Assembly (NCBI GenBank): GCA_034004685.1
Contig: JAVEWG010000048.1
Location: 1 to 24,991 of the forward strand
Direction of reading: 5' to 3'
DNA: 24,991 bases
Origin: JAEUNX01 sp034004685
Lineage (GTDB): Bacteria; Pseudomonadota; Gammaproteobacteria; Burkholderiales; Rhodocyclaceae
Shown here: one piece after another, positions 19,277 to 24,991 of the stretch
Layout of the letters: each line of letters opens with the position of its first letter
Position numbering within the stretch: position 1 is the stretch's first letter
Position numbers and translations under genes: made by a program
Notes under the pieces: generated by a model
Database searches by the model: none
What the model saw: only the letters and a program-made list of their open reading frames with translations
Told to the model about the DNA's origin: nothing

Positions 19277-20434
19277 ATGAGTCTCACCCCACGTCAAGTG
19301 GCCATTGCGGCCGCGGGCGAAACCCAGATGTCGGCCACCGGCCTGGGCAAGACCAATCTCCAGCTCATGGCCGAGGCGAGCCGCCAGGCCATGAAGAGCA
19401 TTGGCATGCCCAAGGAAGAAATCCAGGGCCTGTTCGTCTGCACCACCGCCGCCCAATACCAGTTCATGGTCGCCAACACCCTGTCGTCCTACCTGGGCTT
19501 GAAGCCCAAGTCGGTGGCCCAGATGGTGCAGGGCGGCACGACTCCCACCGTCATGGTGGCCCACGCGGCGGCCATGATCGCCGCCGGCCTGGTGGACAAC
19601 GTCCTGATCACCTACGCCTCCAGCCAGATGTCGGAAATGGATCGCGGCGGCGTGCTCGGCAAGCAGGCCAGCGTCTATACCCAATACGAGGTGCCCTGGG
19701 GCATGCTGGCCGCCACCGGCTACGGCATGCTGGCCCAGCGTCACATGCACGAGTACGGCACCACCAGCGCCCAGCTGGCCAAGTTCGCCGTCGTTTGTCG
19801 CCAGCACGCCCTGCTGCATCCGAACGCCCAGATGAAGACGCCCATCACGGTGGACGACGTTCTCAATTCCCGCGTCATCAGCTCGCCCTTCCACCTGCTG
19901 GATATCTGCCTGATCGGCGATGGCGGCGGCGCGGTCATCGTCAGTTCCGCCGAGTCGGCCCGCCGCTACAACACGCAGCCGGCCTACATCCTCGGCTATG
20001 GCGAATACCATCACCGCGGCACCGTGACGGGCATGGGTGGCAATGCCGCCACCTCCGGCCAGGGCGTCTGCGGTCCAGCCGCCTTCAAGATGGCCGGTCT
20101 GACGCCGAAGGACGTGGATGTGGCCGAGCTCTACGACGACTTCACCATGATGCCGATGATCATGATGGAAGACCTGGGCTTCTGCCCGAAGGGCCAGTGC
20201 GGTCCCTACGTCGAGAACACCGACTTGAGCATCACCGGCGAACTCCCAGTCAACACCTTCGGCGGCATGCTGTCCCACGGCAACACGGCGGGCTTCGGCC
20301 ATCTGGTCGAGGGCGCGCGTCAGGTCATGGGCCAGGCCGGTCCGACCCAGGTCGCCAACGCGGATGTCGCCTTGGTGGCCGGTCTCGGCGGCCACTGTTT
20401 TTCGTCCAACACCACTTTGATTCTTGGTCGCTGA
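19277..20434 (+). CDS. SCP2/SCP-x-type thiolase-fold protein lacking catalytic cysteines
   Basis: This 385-residue thiolase-superfamily protein resembles the SCP2-thiolase/Ltp2/BbsB branch. The position of the acyl-accepting cysteine (aligned near residue 87 in QMVQGGTTPTVM) is glycine. The C-terminal Cys motif region (LVAGLGGHCFSSN, 366-378) lacks the usual CxGGGxG. Other landmarks remain: ELYDDFT (285-291, where SCP-x enzymes have HDCF) and GGMLSHGNTAGFGH (329-342). Thiolytic cleavage by the normal mechanism looks impossible, while retro-aldol cleavage, as in the steroid side-chain aldolase Ltp2, would be compatible. It is followed 11 bp later by a DUF35 gene, the known partner type for both Ltp2 and BbsB. 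The start ATG at 19277 is chosen over an upstream non-ATG start at 19238, with AAGGAA about 10 nt upstream. Confidence 0.86.
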   Translation: MSLTPRQVAIAAAGETQMSATGLGKTNLQLMAEASRQAMKSIGMPKEEIQGLFVCTTAAQYQFMVANTLSSYLGLKPKSVAQMVQGGTTPTVMVAHAAAMIAAGLVDNVLITYASSQMSEMDRGGVLGKQASVYTQYEVPWGMLAATGYGMLAQRHMHEYGTTSAQLAKFAVVCRQHALLHPNAQMKTPITVDDVLNSRVISSPFHLLDICLIGDGGGAVIVSSAESARRYNTQPAYILGYGEYHHRGTVTGMGGNAATSGQGVCGPAAFKMAGLTPKDVDVAELYDDFTMMPMIMMEDLGFCPKGQCGPYVENTDLSITGELPVNTFGGMLSHGNTAGFGHLVEGARQVMGQAGPTQVANADVALVAGLGGHCFSSNTTLILGR

Positions 20435-20445
20435 GGTGAGCTTAG

Positions 20446-20880
20446 ATGAGTGACACAACTGTTTTGCAAGCCCCTGCCTACGCCAAGCCTTTGCCCAGCA
20501 TCGAGCCGGGTACCCAGCCCTTTTGGGATGCCTTGCGCCGGCACGAGTTGGTCTATCAGCATTGCCGCGAATGCGGCCATGAGTTCTCCCCCTATCAGCC
20601 GGTCTGCCCCGCCTGCTGGTCCGAGGATCTGGCGGAGAAGCAGTCCTCGGGGCGTGGCACGGTTTATACCTTCAGCGTGGTGTACCGTGCGCCCACACCG
20701 GCCTTCAAGGCGGATGTGCCCTACGTGGTGGCCATCGTCGAGCTTGAGGAAGGCTTCTATCTGACCACCAGCATCGTGGGCTGCCCGGCGGATCAGGTGA
20801 AGATCGGCATGCCGGTGGAAGTGGAATATGCCGACGTCACGCCGGAAATGACCCTGGCCAAGTTCAAGCCCCGGGGCTGA
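20446..20880 (+). CDS. DUF35 zinc-ribbon/OB-fold acyl-CoA-binding partner protein
   Basis: This 144-residue protein has a rubredoxin-like zinc ribbon with C40, C43, C54 and C57 (CRECGH and CPAC), followed by an OB-fold (about 65-140, GRGTVYTFSVVYRAP, DVPYVVAIVELEEG). An N-terminal helical segment (PFWDALRRHELVYQHC) is typical. Proteins of this family (ChsH2 C-domain, BbsA) form complexes with SCP2-type thiolase-fold proteins and complete their active sites or CoA binding. It lies 11 bp after such a gene, with GAGGTGAG as ribosome-binding site before ATG 20446. It probably has no independent catalytic activity. Confidence 0.93.
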   Translation: MSDTTVLQAPAYAKPLPSIEPGTQPFWDALRRHELVYQHCRECGHEFSPYQPVCPACWSEDLAEKQSSGRGTVYTFSVVYRAPTPAFKADVPYVVAIVELEEGFYLTTSIVGCPADQVKIGMPVEVEYADVTPEMTLAKFKPRG

Positions 20881-21374
20881 TCTCGCCACGGTATGGGCGC
20901 CCTGCACCAGGGGTCCAGGCCTTGGTCATGGTGCCCGGGCGCGGTGCATTACAGCGCCTCGGGCACCTCGTCCCGGCTCCTTTCGGTATGCCGACGCCCG
21001 CACTGACATCCCGCTTCCACCCCTCGGGGTGCCACCCAAAGGGCCGTACCGCTCTTGTGCCTGATTCGCTGGATATCGCCGAGTCCCTCGCTGTGCGCTC
21101 CATGGCGCCGCTTTGTCAGGACCAATGAGCAGTCCCCACTAAGGAGCAATGCTCCCGGCGTTGCCATCAGGAAAGGCCGCGCCTTCGCCTCCAGCCCCGG
21201 GGCGGGCCGCCCCGCGCCCCCGCCAGGAAGCGGCAGACGTCTTCCAGCCTCTTTCCTGGAGGCCTGCCCTCCTTACCCAGGCCCACGAAAGCCCGCCAAC
21301 CGCCCCAGGTGGGTTGCCCATGATTTTCTTCCCAAAGCGCTTCTGCAGCACCGCCAGAACCACCCTTACATCCT

Positions 21375-21399
21375 GTATGTGATAGTTGCCATCTCATAC
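21375..21399 (+). promoter_or_regulatory. candidate operator: inverted ATCACATAC-like repeat
   Basis: GTATGTGAT (21375-21383) and ATCTCATAC (21391-21399) form a dyad with 8 of 9 matching arm positions and a 7-bp spacer. The dyad abuts the candidate -35 element at 21400. The half-site matches the repeats upstream of the crotonase at 18352 and 18392. Confidence 0.45.
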
Positions 21400-21429
21400 T
21401 TGACGTACAGAAAGCTTGCAGCGAATACT
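21400..21429 (+). promoter_or_regulatory. candidate sigma-70 promoter for the acyl-CoA ligase
   Basis: TTGACG (21400-21405) and AATACT (21424-21429) are separated by 18 bp and match consensus at 5/6 and 4/6 positions. The predicted leader is about 130 nt. Position directly after the dyad supports a regulated start, but the -10 is weak. Confidence 0.4.
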
Positions 21430-21564
21430 TGGCACGGCCCGGCGGCATGGAATGACGACCGACCGGGGCCGAGCCGGAAACGATGGCGCAGGCGTGACGG
21501 CAGCCACCCGGTGGTATCGCCGGGGAAAAGCAACTGCATTCCAAACTGGAACTGGGGGAGATTC

Positions 21565-23211
21565 ATGGATATGCCTTTTACCTCGCCCGAGGAGAGGGAG
21601 CGGTATCTCTCTAGCGGTATCTGGGGGCAAGCGACCCTGTACGAGCGCTTTAGCGAACACGCGGCCCGGATGCCCGGGAAGCTGGCGCTCGTCGATGGCC
21701 AAAGGCAGTACAGCTACGGCGAAATGGCGCGCTTGATCGACACCCTCGCCACCTATTTTCTGGCCGAGGGAATCGCTCATGGCGAGGTGGTGGCAGTCCA
21801 GGTGCCCGATGGGGCCGAACTGCCCATCGCCCATCTGGCCCTCAACCGGATCGGCGCCCTGTGCATGCCGATCCATGCCTCCTGGCGGGAAACCGAAGTG
21901 GCCCATCTGCTGCGGCAAGGGCGAGCCGTGGCGGCCATCGTGCCCGCGAACCACCGGGACTTCGATTATCCGGCGATGATCGAGTCCTTCCGGGACACCC
22001 TGCCCAAATATCGAAACACCTACGCCATCCACGGCGCCGGGCCCGGCTCCAGCGCCTTCGATGCCTTGGTCAAGGACACGATGATCAATGCCGACGCCTT
22101 GGCGAAGCGTCGCCCCCATCAGGATGAACCGGCGGCCCTCATGCTTTCCTCGGGCACCACGGCCCTGCCGAAGATCAGCGTCTTCAGCAGCAACAACATC
22201 CACGCCCTGCTCCAGGCCTTTGCCCAGGCGGTCCGGTTCGTCCAGGATGACGTCGCCGCCGCCCTGGCCCCCATGGGCACCGGCGCCATCGGCTATTGCT
22301 ACCCGGTCCTGACCCCCCTGCTCAATGGCGGCACGACGGTGATTCCCGAAAAATGGAGCCCCAAGGCCGCCGTCGATCTCATCAAGGAGCATCGCTGCAC
22401 CTATGCCACCGGCGTTCCGGCGCAACTAACCCAGATGCTGCCGACCCTGGAATCCCACTCGCCGGACGAATTCGCCAACTTCCGCGCCTTCAACAATGCC
22501 GGCGCGCCCCTGCCCGCCGATGTGGGCCGCCAGATCGAGACCCTCATGGATTGCGTGGTGCTCGGGCTCTATGGCGCCACCGATGGCGGCACGGTGGCCT
22601 CCACCAGCATGGACGACCCCCAGGCCAAGCGTCTGCACACCGTCGGCCGGCCCTTCGCGGGCCGGGAGGTAAAGCTAGTCGATGCCAACGGCGAAACCGT
22701 CGCCCTGGGTGAAGCCGGCGAAATCCATTGGCGCTCCGCCGACAAGTCCTACGGCTATCTGAACGACGACGAGGCCACCCGCACCACTTTCTCGGCCGAC
22801 GGCTTCTACAAGAGCGGGGATCTCGGGGTGTTCGACGCCGATGGCTACCTGCAGATCATCGGCCGGGTGAAGGACATGATCCTGCGCGGCGGCCGCAACC
22901 TGAGTCCGCGCCTGATCGAGGAAGCGCTGATCGAGCATTCCTCGATTCTGGAAGTGGCCGTCGCCGCCATGCCTGATCCGGTCCTGGGGGAGCGGGCCTG
23001 CGCGTTCGTAGTGCTCCGCCAGGGCTGCAAGCTGACTTTCGACGAAGCCATCGCCTTCCTCAAGGAGCGCAAGGTGTCCGTCTGGCAACTGCCGGAATGG
23101 CTGGAGGTCATGGAGGATCTGCCCCGCTCGGCGGGAGGCAAGATCGCCAAGAATCAACTCACCCAGTTCATCACCGGCAAGCTCGCCGAAGGGGCGAGCC
23201 AGGGGGCCTGA
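21565..23211 (+). CDS. AMP-forming acyl-CoA ligase (ANL superfamily)
   Basis: This 548-residue enzyme should activate a carboxylic acid to its CoA thioester through an acyl-adenylate. The N-terminal ATP-binding domain has the P-loop LSSGTTALPKI (194-204), an unusual form because the consensus TSGTTGxPKG has lost two glycines. Other motifs: YGATDGG (336-342), YKSGDLGVFDADGYLQIIGR (415-434) with D419 and R434, and the C-terminal catalytic lysine K526 in SAGGKIAKNQL. The N-terminus (SPEERERYLSSGIWG) and overall length resemble cyclohexanecarboxylate/aryl acid CoA ligases, but the substrate cannot be fixed. GGGGGAG lies 4-5 nt before ATG 21565; the frame stays open upstream, but that part has no family similarity. 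It is likely its own transcription unit or the head of the downstream genes. Confidence 0.91.
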   Translation: MDMPFTSPEERERYLSSGIWGQATLYERFSEHAARMPGKLALVDGQRQYSYGEMARLIDTLATYFLAEGIAHGEVVAVQVPDGAELPIAHLALNRIGALCMPIHASWRETEVAHLLRQGRAVAAIVPANHRDFDYPAMIESFRDTLPKYRNTYAIHGAGPGSSAFDALVKDTMINADALAKRRPHQDEPAALMLSSGTTALPKISVFSSNNIHALLQAFAQAVRFVQDDVAAALAPMGTGAIGYCYPVLTPLLNGGTTVIPEKWSPKAAVDLIKEHRCTYATGVPAQLTQMLPTLESHSPDEFANFRAFNNAGAPLPADVGRQIETLMDCVVLGLYGATDGGTVASTSMDDPQAKRLHTVGRPFAGREVKLVDANGETVALGEAGEIHWRSADKSYGYLNDDEATRTTFSADGFYKSGDLGVFDADGYLQIIGRVKDMILRGGRNLSPRLIEEALIEHSSILEVAVAAMPDPVLGERACAFVVLRQGCKLTFDEAIAFLKERKVSVWQLPEWLEVMEDLPRSAGGKIAKNQLTQFITGKLAEGASQGA

Positions 23212-23326
23212 AGGGATGAGGGATGTCCCCCGAGGACGCCACCACCTACCCGAACCACACCCGACCGCCCCATTTCGGCAAGGGCCCCAAGTTCCCCACG
23301 GGCGTGGCGGACCGAGTTGGCCGCAA

Positions 23327-23380
23327 CGTGATCCTCGCTAACGATCACGGCGATTCGAAGGATTGTTTCGTTAGCGAAAC
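23327..23380 (+). promoter_or_regulatory. nested dyad symmetries upstream of HCHL-like crotonase
   Basis: Three perfect inverted repeats interlock here. CGTGATC/GATCACG (23327-23333 and 23343-23349) has a 9-bp spacer. GTTTCG/CGAAAC (23365-23370 and 23375-23380) has a 4-bp loop. CGCTAACGA/TCGTTAGCG (23336-23344 and 23368-23376) joins the two. The element ends 32 bp before the ATG at 23413. There is no T-run, so an operator or an RNA leader switch is more likely than a terminator. Confidence 0.5.
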
Positions 23381-23412
23381 GGAAGTTCGTTTTCTCAATT
23401 GAAGGAGATGTC

Positions 23413-24234
23413 ATGCAATACAAAACCTTGCTGGTGGAGATCAAGGACAAGGTCGCCAAGGTCATCCTGAACCGGCCGGACAAGCAGAACTCCATGAACC
23501 CCCAGCTCCACGTGGACATGACCCAGGCGCTGGAGGATCTGCGCTACAACGACGACGCCCATGTGATCGTCATCACCGGGGCCGGCAAGGAATCCTTTTG
23601 CGCCGGCATGGACCTGAAGGAAGTCTTCCACGAGCTCAAGGGCAAGCCGGCCGAATACGACCGGCTGGTGCGCCAATCCACCGAGTGGCGCGGTCGCACC
23701 CTGCGCAACTACCCCAAGCCCACCATCGCCATGGTCAATGGCTACTGCTTCGGCGGCGGCTTTGGCATCGTGGAAGGTTGCGACCTGGCCGTGGCGGCGG
23801 ACGAAGCCCAGTTTGGCCTGTCGGAAATCAACTTTCGCATGCTGCCGGGTGGCTGCATCTCCAAGGCCCTGGCCCGCATCATGCGCCCGCGGGATGCCCT
23901 GTTCTACGCCATGACCGGCCGCCGCTTCGACGGCAAGAAGGCGGCCGAGATCGGCTTCGTCAATTTCTCGGTGCCCCGCGCCCAGCTCGAGGCCGAGACC
24001 ATGGCCCTGGCCCGGGAACTGGCCGCCAAGGATCCGGCCGCCCTGAGCGCCACCAAGGACGGTTACCACTACTCCCTGGACATGCCTTTCGACGCTGCGG
24101 TGAACTTCGCCGTGGCCAAGGAAAACGAGTTGATGGTGCTGCAAAAGGGCGCCTGGGTCGAGCAAGGCGTCGGCGACTTCGTCAAGGGCCTGTACAAGCC
24201 CGGCCTCGAAAGCCACGAAGCCCTCGCCAAATAA
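23413..24234 (+). CDS. crotonase-family protein related to hydroxycinnamoyl-CoA hydratase-lyase
   Basis: This 273-residue protein closely resembles feruloyl/p-hydroxycinnamoyl-CoA hydratase-lyase (HCHL). Shared landmarks are FCAGMDLKE (62-70), TIAMVNGYCFGGGF (104-117) and FGLSEIN (134-140) with the catalytic glutamate E138. However, three HCHL active-site positions differ by alignment from memory to Pseudomonas HCHL: Tyr75 is V71, Tyr239 is V234 and Ser123 is G118. The two tyrosines grip the phenolic hydroxyl, so a 4-hydroxyphenyl substrate is unlikely here. Hydration, or hydration plus retro-aldol cleavage, of another enoyl-CoA is plausible. AAGGAG lies 8 nt before ATG 23413. It lies 201 bp after the ligase, with nested dyads between them, and the ferredoxin gene follows 110 bp downstream. 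Confidence 0.88.
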   Translation: MQYKTLLVEIKDKVAKVILNRPDKQNSMNPQLHVDMTQALEDLRYNDDAHVIVITGAGKESFCAGMDLKEVFHELKGKPAEYDRLVRQSTEWRGRTLRNYPKPTIAMVNGYCFGGGFGIVEGCDLAVAADEAQFGLSEINFRMLPGGCISKALARIMRPRDALFYAMTGRRFDGKKAAEIGFVNFSVPRAQLEAETMALARELAAKDPAALSATKDGYHYSLDMPFDAAVNFAVAKENELMVLQKGAWVEQGVGDFVKGLYKPGLESHEALAK

Positions 24235-24344
24235 CCCCCCCATCGGCCGCAACCGGTTCGGACAAGCGCCGGGGCAAGCATCACGGCTTGCCCGCGGCGA
24301 TGAAACGCCGGGCCCTGGCCGGCAGTCAAGTTAAGGAAATGGAA

Positions 24345-24593
24345 ATGGCTTTACTGATCAATGAGGATTGCATCAATTGCGGCGCTTGCGAACCGGAGTG
24401 CCCGAACAAGGCGATCTCCACCGGCGAGACGATCTGCATCATCGATCCGGACAAGTGCACCGAATGCGTGGGGCACTACGAGGAGTCTCGCTGTATCGAG
24501 GTTTGCCCGGTGGATTGCATTTTCGAGGATCCGGCCTATCGGGAATCGAAGCAGGAACTGCGCGCCAAGTATGAGCGGGTGAGCCGGGTCTGA
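24345..24593 (+). CDS. YfhL-type 2[4Fe-4S] ferredoxin
   Basis: This 82-residue ferredoxin has two cluster motifs: CINCGACEPECP (residues 9-20), then CTEC followed by an 8-residue insertion (VGHYEESR) and CIEVCP. The C-x2-C-x8-C-x3-C second motif and the C-terminal helix are the Allochromatium/YfhL type. Such ferredoxins have very low potentials and serve as electron donors, for example to benzoyl-CoA reductase in Thauera. The start ATG at 24345 is favoured over an in-frame ATG at 24339 because AAGGA then sits 7 nt upstream. Position between a crotonase and a thiolase suggests it feeds or drains electrons for acyl-CoA redox steps, possibly the Fe-S enoate reductase of this cluster; that link is inferred. 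Confidence 0.93.
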   Translation: MALLINEDCINCGACEPECPNKAISTGETICIIDPDKCTECVGHYEESRCIEVCPVDCIFEDPAYRESKQELRAKYERVSRV

Positions 24594-24822
24594 CGGCCAC
24601 CGCGCCCGCTCCAGCCCCCTGGCCCTTGCCCTCGCGGCTGGCCGGGAGTTTCGCGCCTGATTTTCGGCAACCCCAGCAGCCCGGGCCCAAGCGCACCCCG
24701 CCGGCGGCCCCCGCGACATGCCCAGGTACCGCCTGCCAGCGGCCGGGCAACTTTTTCTGCTCGGCTGACCACCGGCTGCATGGCGGCGGGGCAAGCAGCA
24801 CTTTTGAGGAACAGACCCAAGC

Positions 24823-24991
24823 ATGAGCAAGGACATGGATATCGTGGCGGTGGGCGCGGCGCGCACCGCCCTGGGCAGTTTCGGCGGCTCCCTGCGGGAG
24901 GTTTCGGTGTGGGATCTGGGGGCCGCTGCCATCGGCGGCGCCCTGGCCCGCGCCGGGATCCAGGGCGATCAGGTGGAGCAGGCCATCCTGG
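24823..24991 (+). CDS. thiolase (acetyl-CoA C-acyltransferase), 5' part only
   Basis: The frame starts at ATG 24823 and runs off the window end, giving 56 residues. The start MSKDMDIVAVGAARTALGSF with GGSLREV is the standard thiolase N-terminus (VAAxRTPxGxFxGSL). A GAGGA site lies about 13 nt upstream, a long spacing. The active-site cysteine would lie beyond the window, so catalytic competence cannot be judged. It is the second thiolase-fold gene in the cluster and, by contrast with the first, may be a true thiolase. Confidence 0.88.
   Translation, partial: MSKDMDIVAVGAARTALGSFGGSLREVSVWDLGAAAIGGALARAGIQGDQVEQAIL

Larger units (their letters stand above)
20881..21564 (+). other. 684-bp intergenic stretch within the catabolic cluster
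   Basis: No supported gene. Long frames run through it (including an in-frame extension upstream of the ligase), but the translations are rich in Pro/Arg, show no family features and have no start signals. A small hairpin CCCTG/CAGGG lies at about 20900-20914. Two roughly 33-bp stretches near 20968-21043 look like diverged copies of each other. The 3' part (21370-21430) is AT-rich and contains a dyad and a candidate promoter, listed separately. Confidence 0.6.

Noticed and set aside
19082..20458. 458-residue minus-strand open frame opposite the thiolase-like gene
   Set aside because: Antisense shadow with Gly/His-rich composition; the plus-strand protein has recognisable family motifs and a ribosome-binding site.
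21375..21399. CRP-type binding site
   Set aside because: The TGTGA and TCTCA halves are 9 bp apart and not the 6 bp of CRP sites, and the motif is shared with direct repeats at 18352 and 18392.
21055..21564. N-terminal extension of the acyl-CoA ligase by 170 residues
   Set aside because: The added residues show no ligase-family similarity; the ATG at 21565 has a strong ribosome-binding site and matches the family N-terminus.
23216..23340. short open frame of about 41 codons between ligase and second crotonase
   Set aside because: No good ribosome-binding site, Pro/Arg/His-rich composition and overlap with the dyad region; better read as leader DNA.

Overview
The window is about 25 kb of GC-rich, densely coding bacterial chromosome. 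Its gene content fits a betaproteobacterium, probably Rhodocyclales: class I fumarase next to a TIGR00645/YqhA protein, an IspB-type prenyl synthase followed by tRNA-Pro, a CbrA/CrbS-like symporter-kinase, a VC_2705-family symporter, and an aerobic/anaerobic acyl-CoA catabolic cluster. The placement is inferred from gene families alone. No insertion sequence, phage gene, CRISPR array or rRNA was seen.

Region 1 (1-9957, minus strand) is an acetate/short-acid sensing, uptake and activation block. Read in transcription order, acs (acetyl-CoA synthetase) ends in a clear intrinsic terminator. A candidate promoter just past it starts a tight five-gene run: a 70-residue membrane protein, a symporter-histidine kinase (GTGA overlap), a receiver-only response regulator, a membrane protein joining a degenerate histidine-kinase module to a DnaQ-type 3'-5' exonuclease (ATGA overlap), and a VC_2705-type sodium:solute symporter carrying a perfect EF-hand loop. 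A tRNA-Ser(GGA) follows.

Region 2 (about 9958-15861, plus strand) is housekeeping: a YqhA-like membrane protein, class I fumarase, polyprenyl diphosphate synthase, tRNA-Pro(CGG), tRNA-Thr(TGT), initiator tRNA-fMet with a textbook promoter and terminator, and chorismate synthase (aroC).

Region 3 (15975-24991) is a catabolic cluster for a CoA-activated organic acid. It holds a divergently transcribed flavin/Fe-S enoate reductase, a crotonase, a thiolase-fold protein without its catalytic cysteines paired with a DUF35 zinc-ribbon/OB protein, an AMP-forming acyl-CoA ligase, a second crotonase resembling hydroxycinnamoyl-CoA hydratase-lyase but with changed substrate-binding positions, a YfhL-type 2[4Fe-4S] ferredoxin, and the start of a true thiolase. 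The likely logic is ligation to CoA, reduction and hydration of a double bond, and C-C cleavage by a retro-aldol or thiolytic step. A 9-bp motif (ATCACATAC-like) occurs twice upstream of the first crotonase and twice as an inverted repeat upstream of the ligase, which suggests one regulator controls both.

The two most unusual items are the pseudo-kinase/exonuclease fusion inside the sensory operon and the cysteine-less thiolase/DUF35 pair inside a cluster of undetermined substrate.
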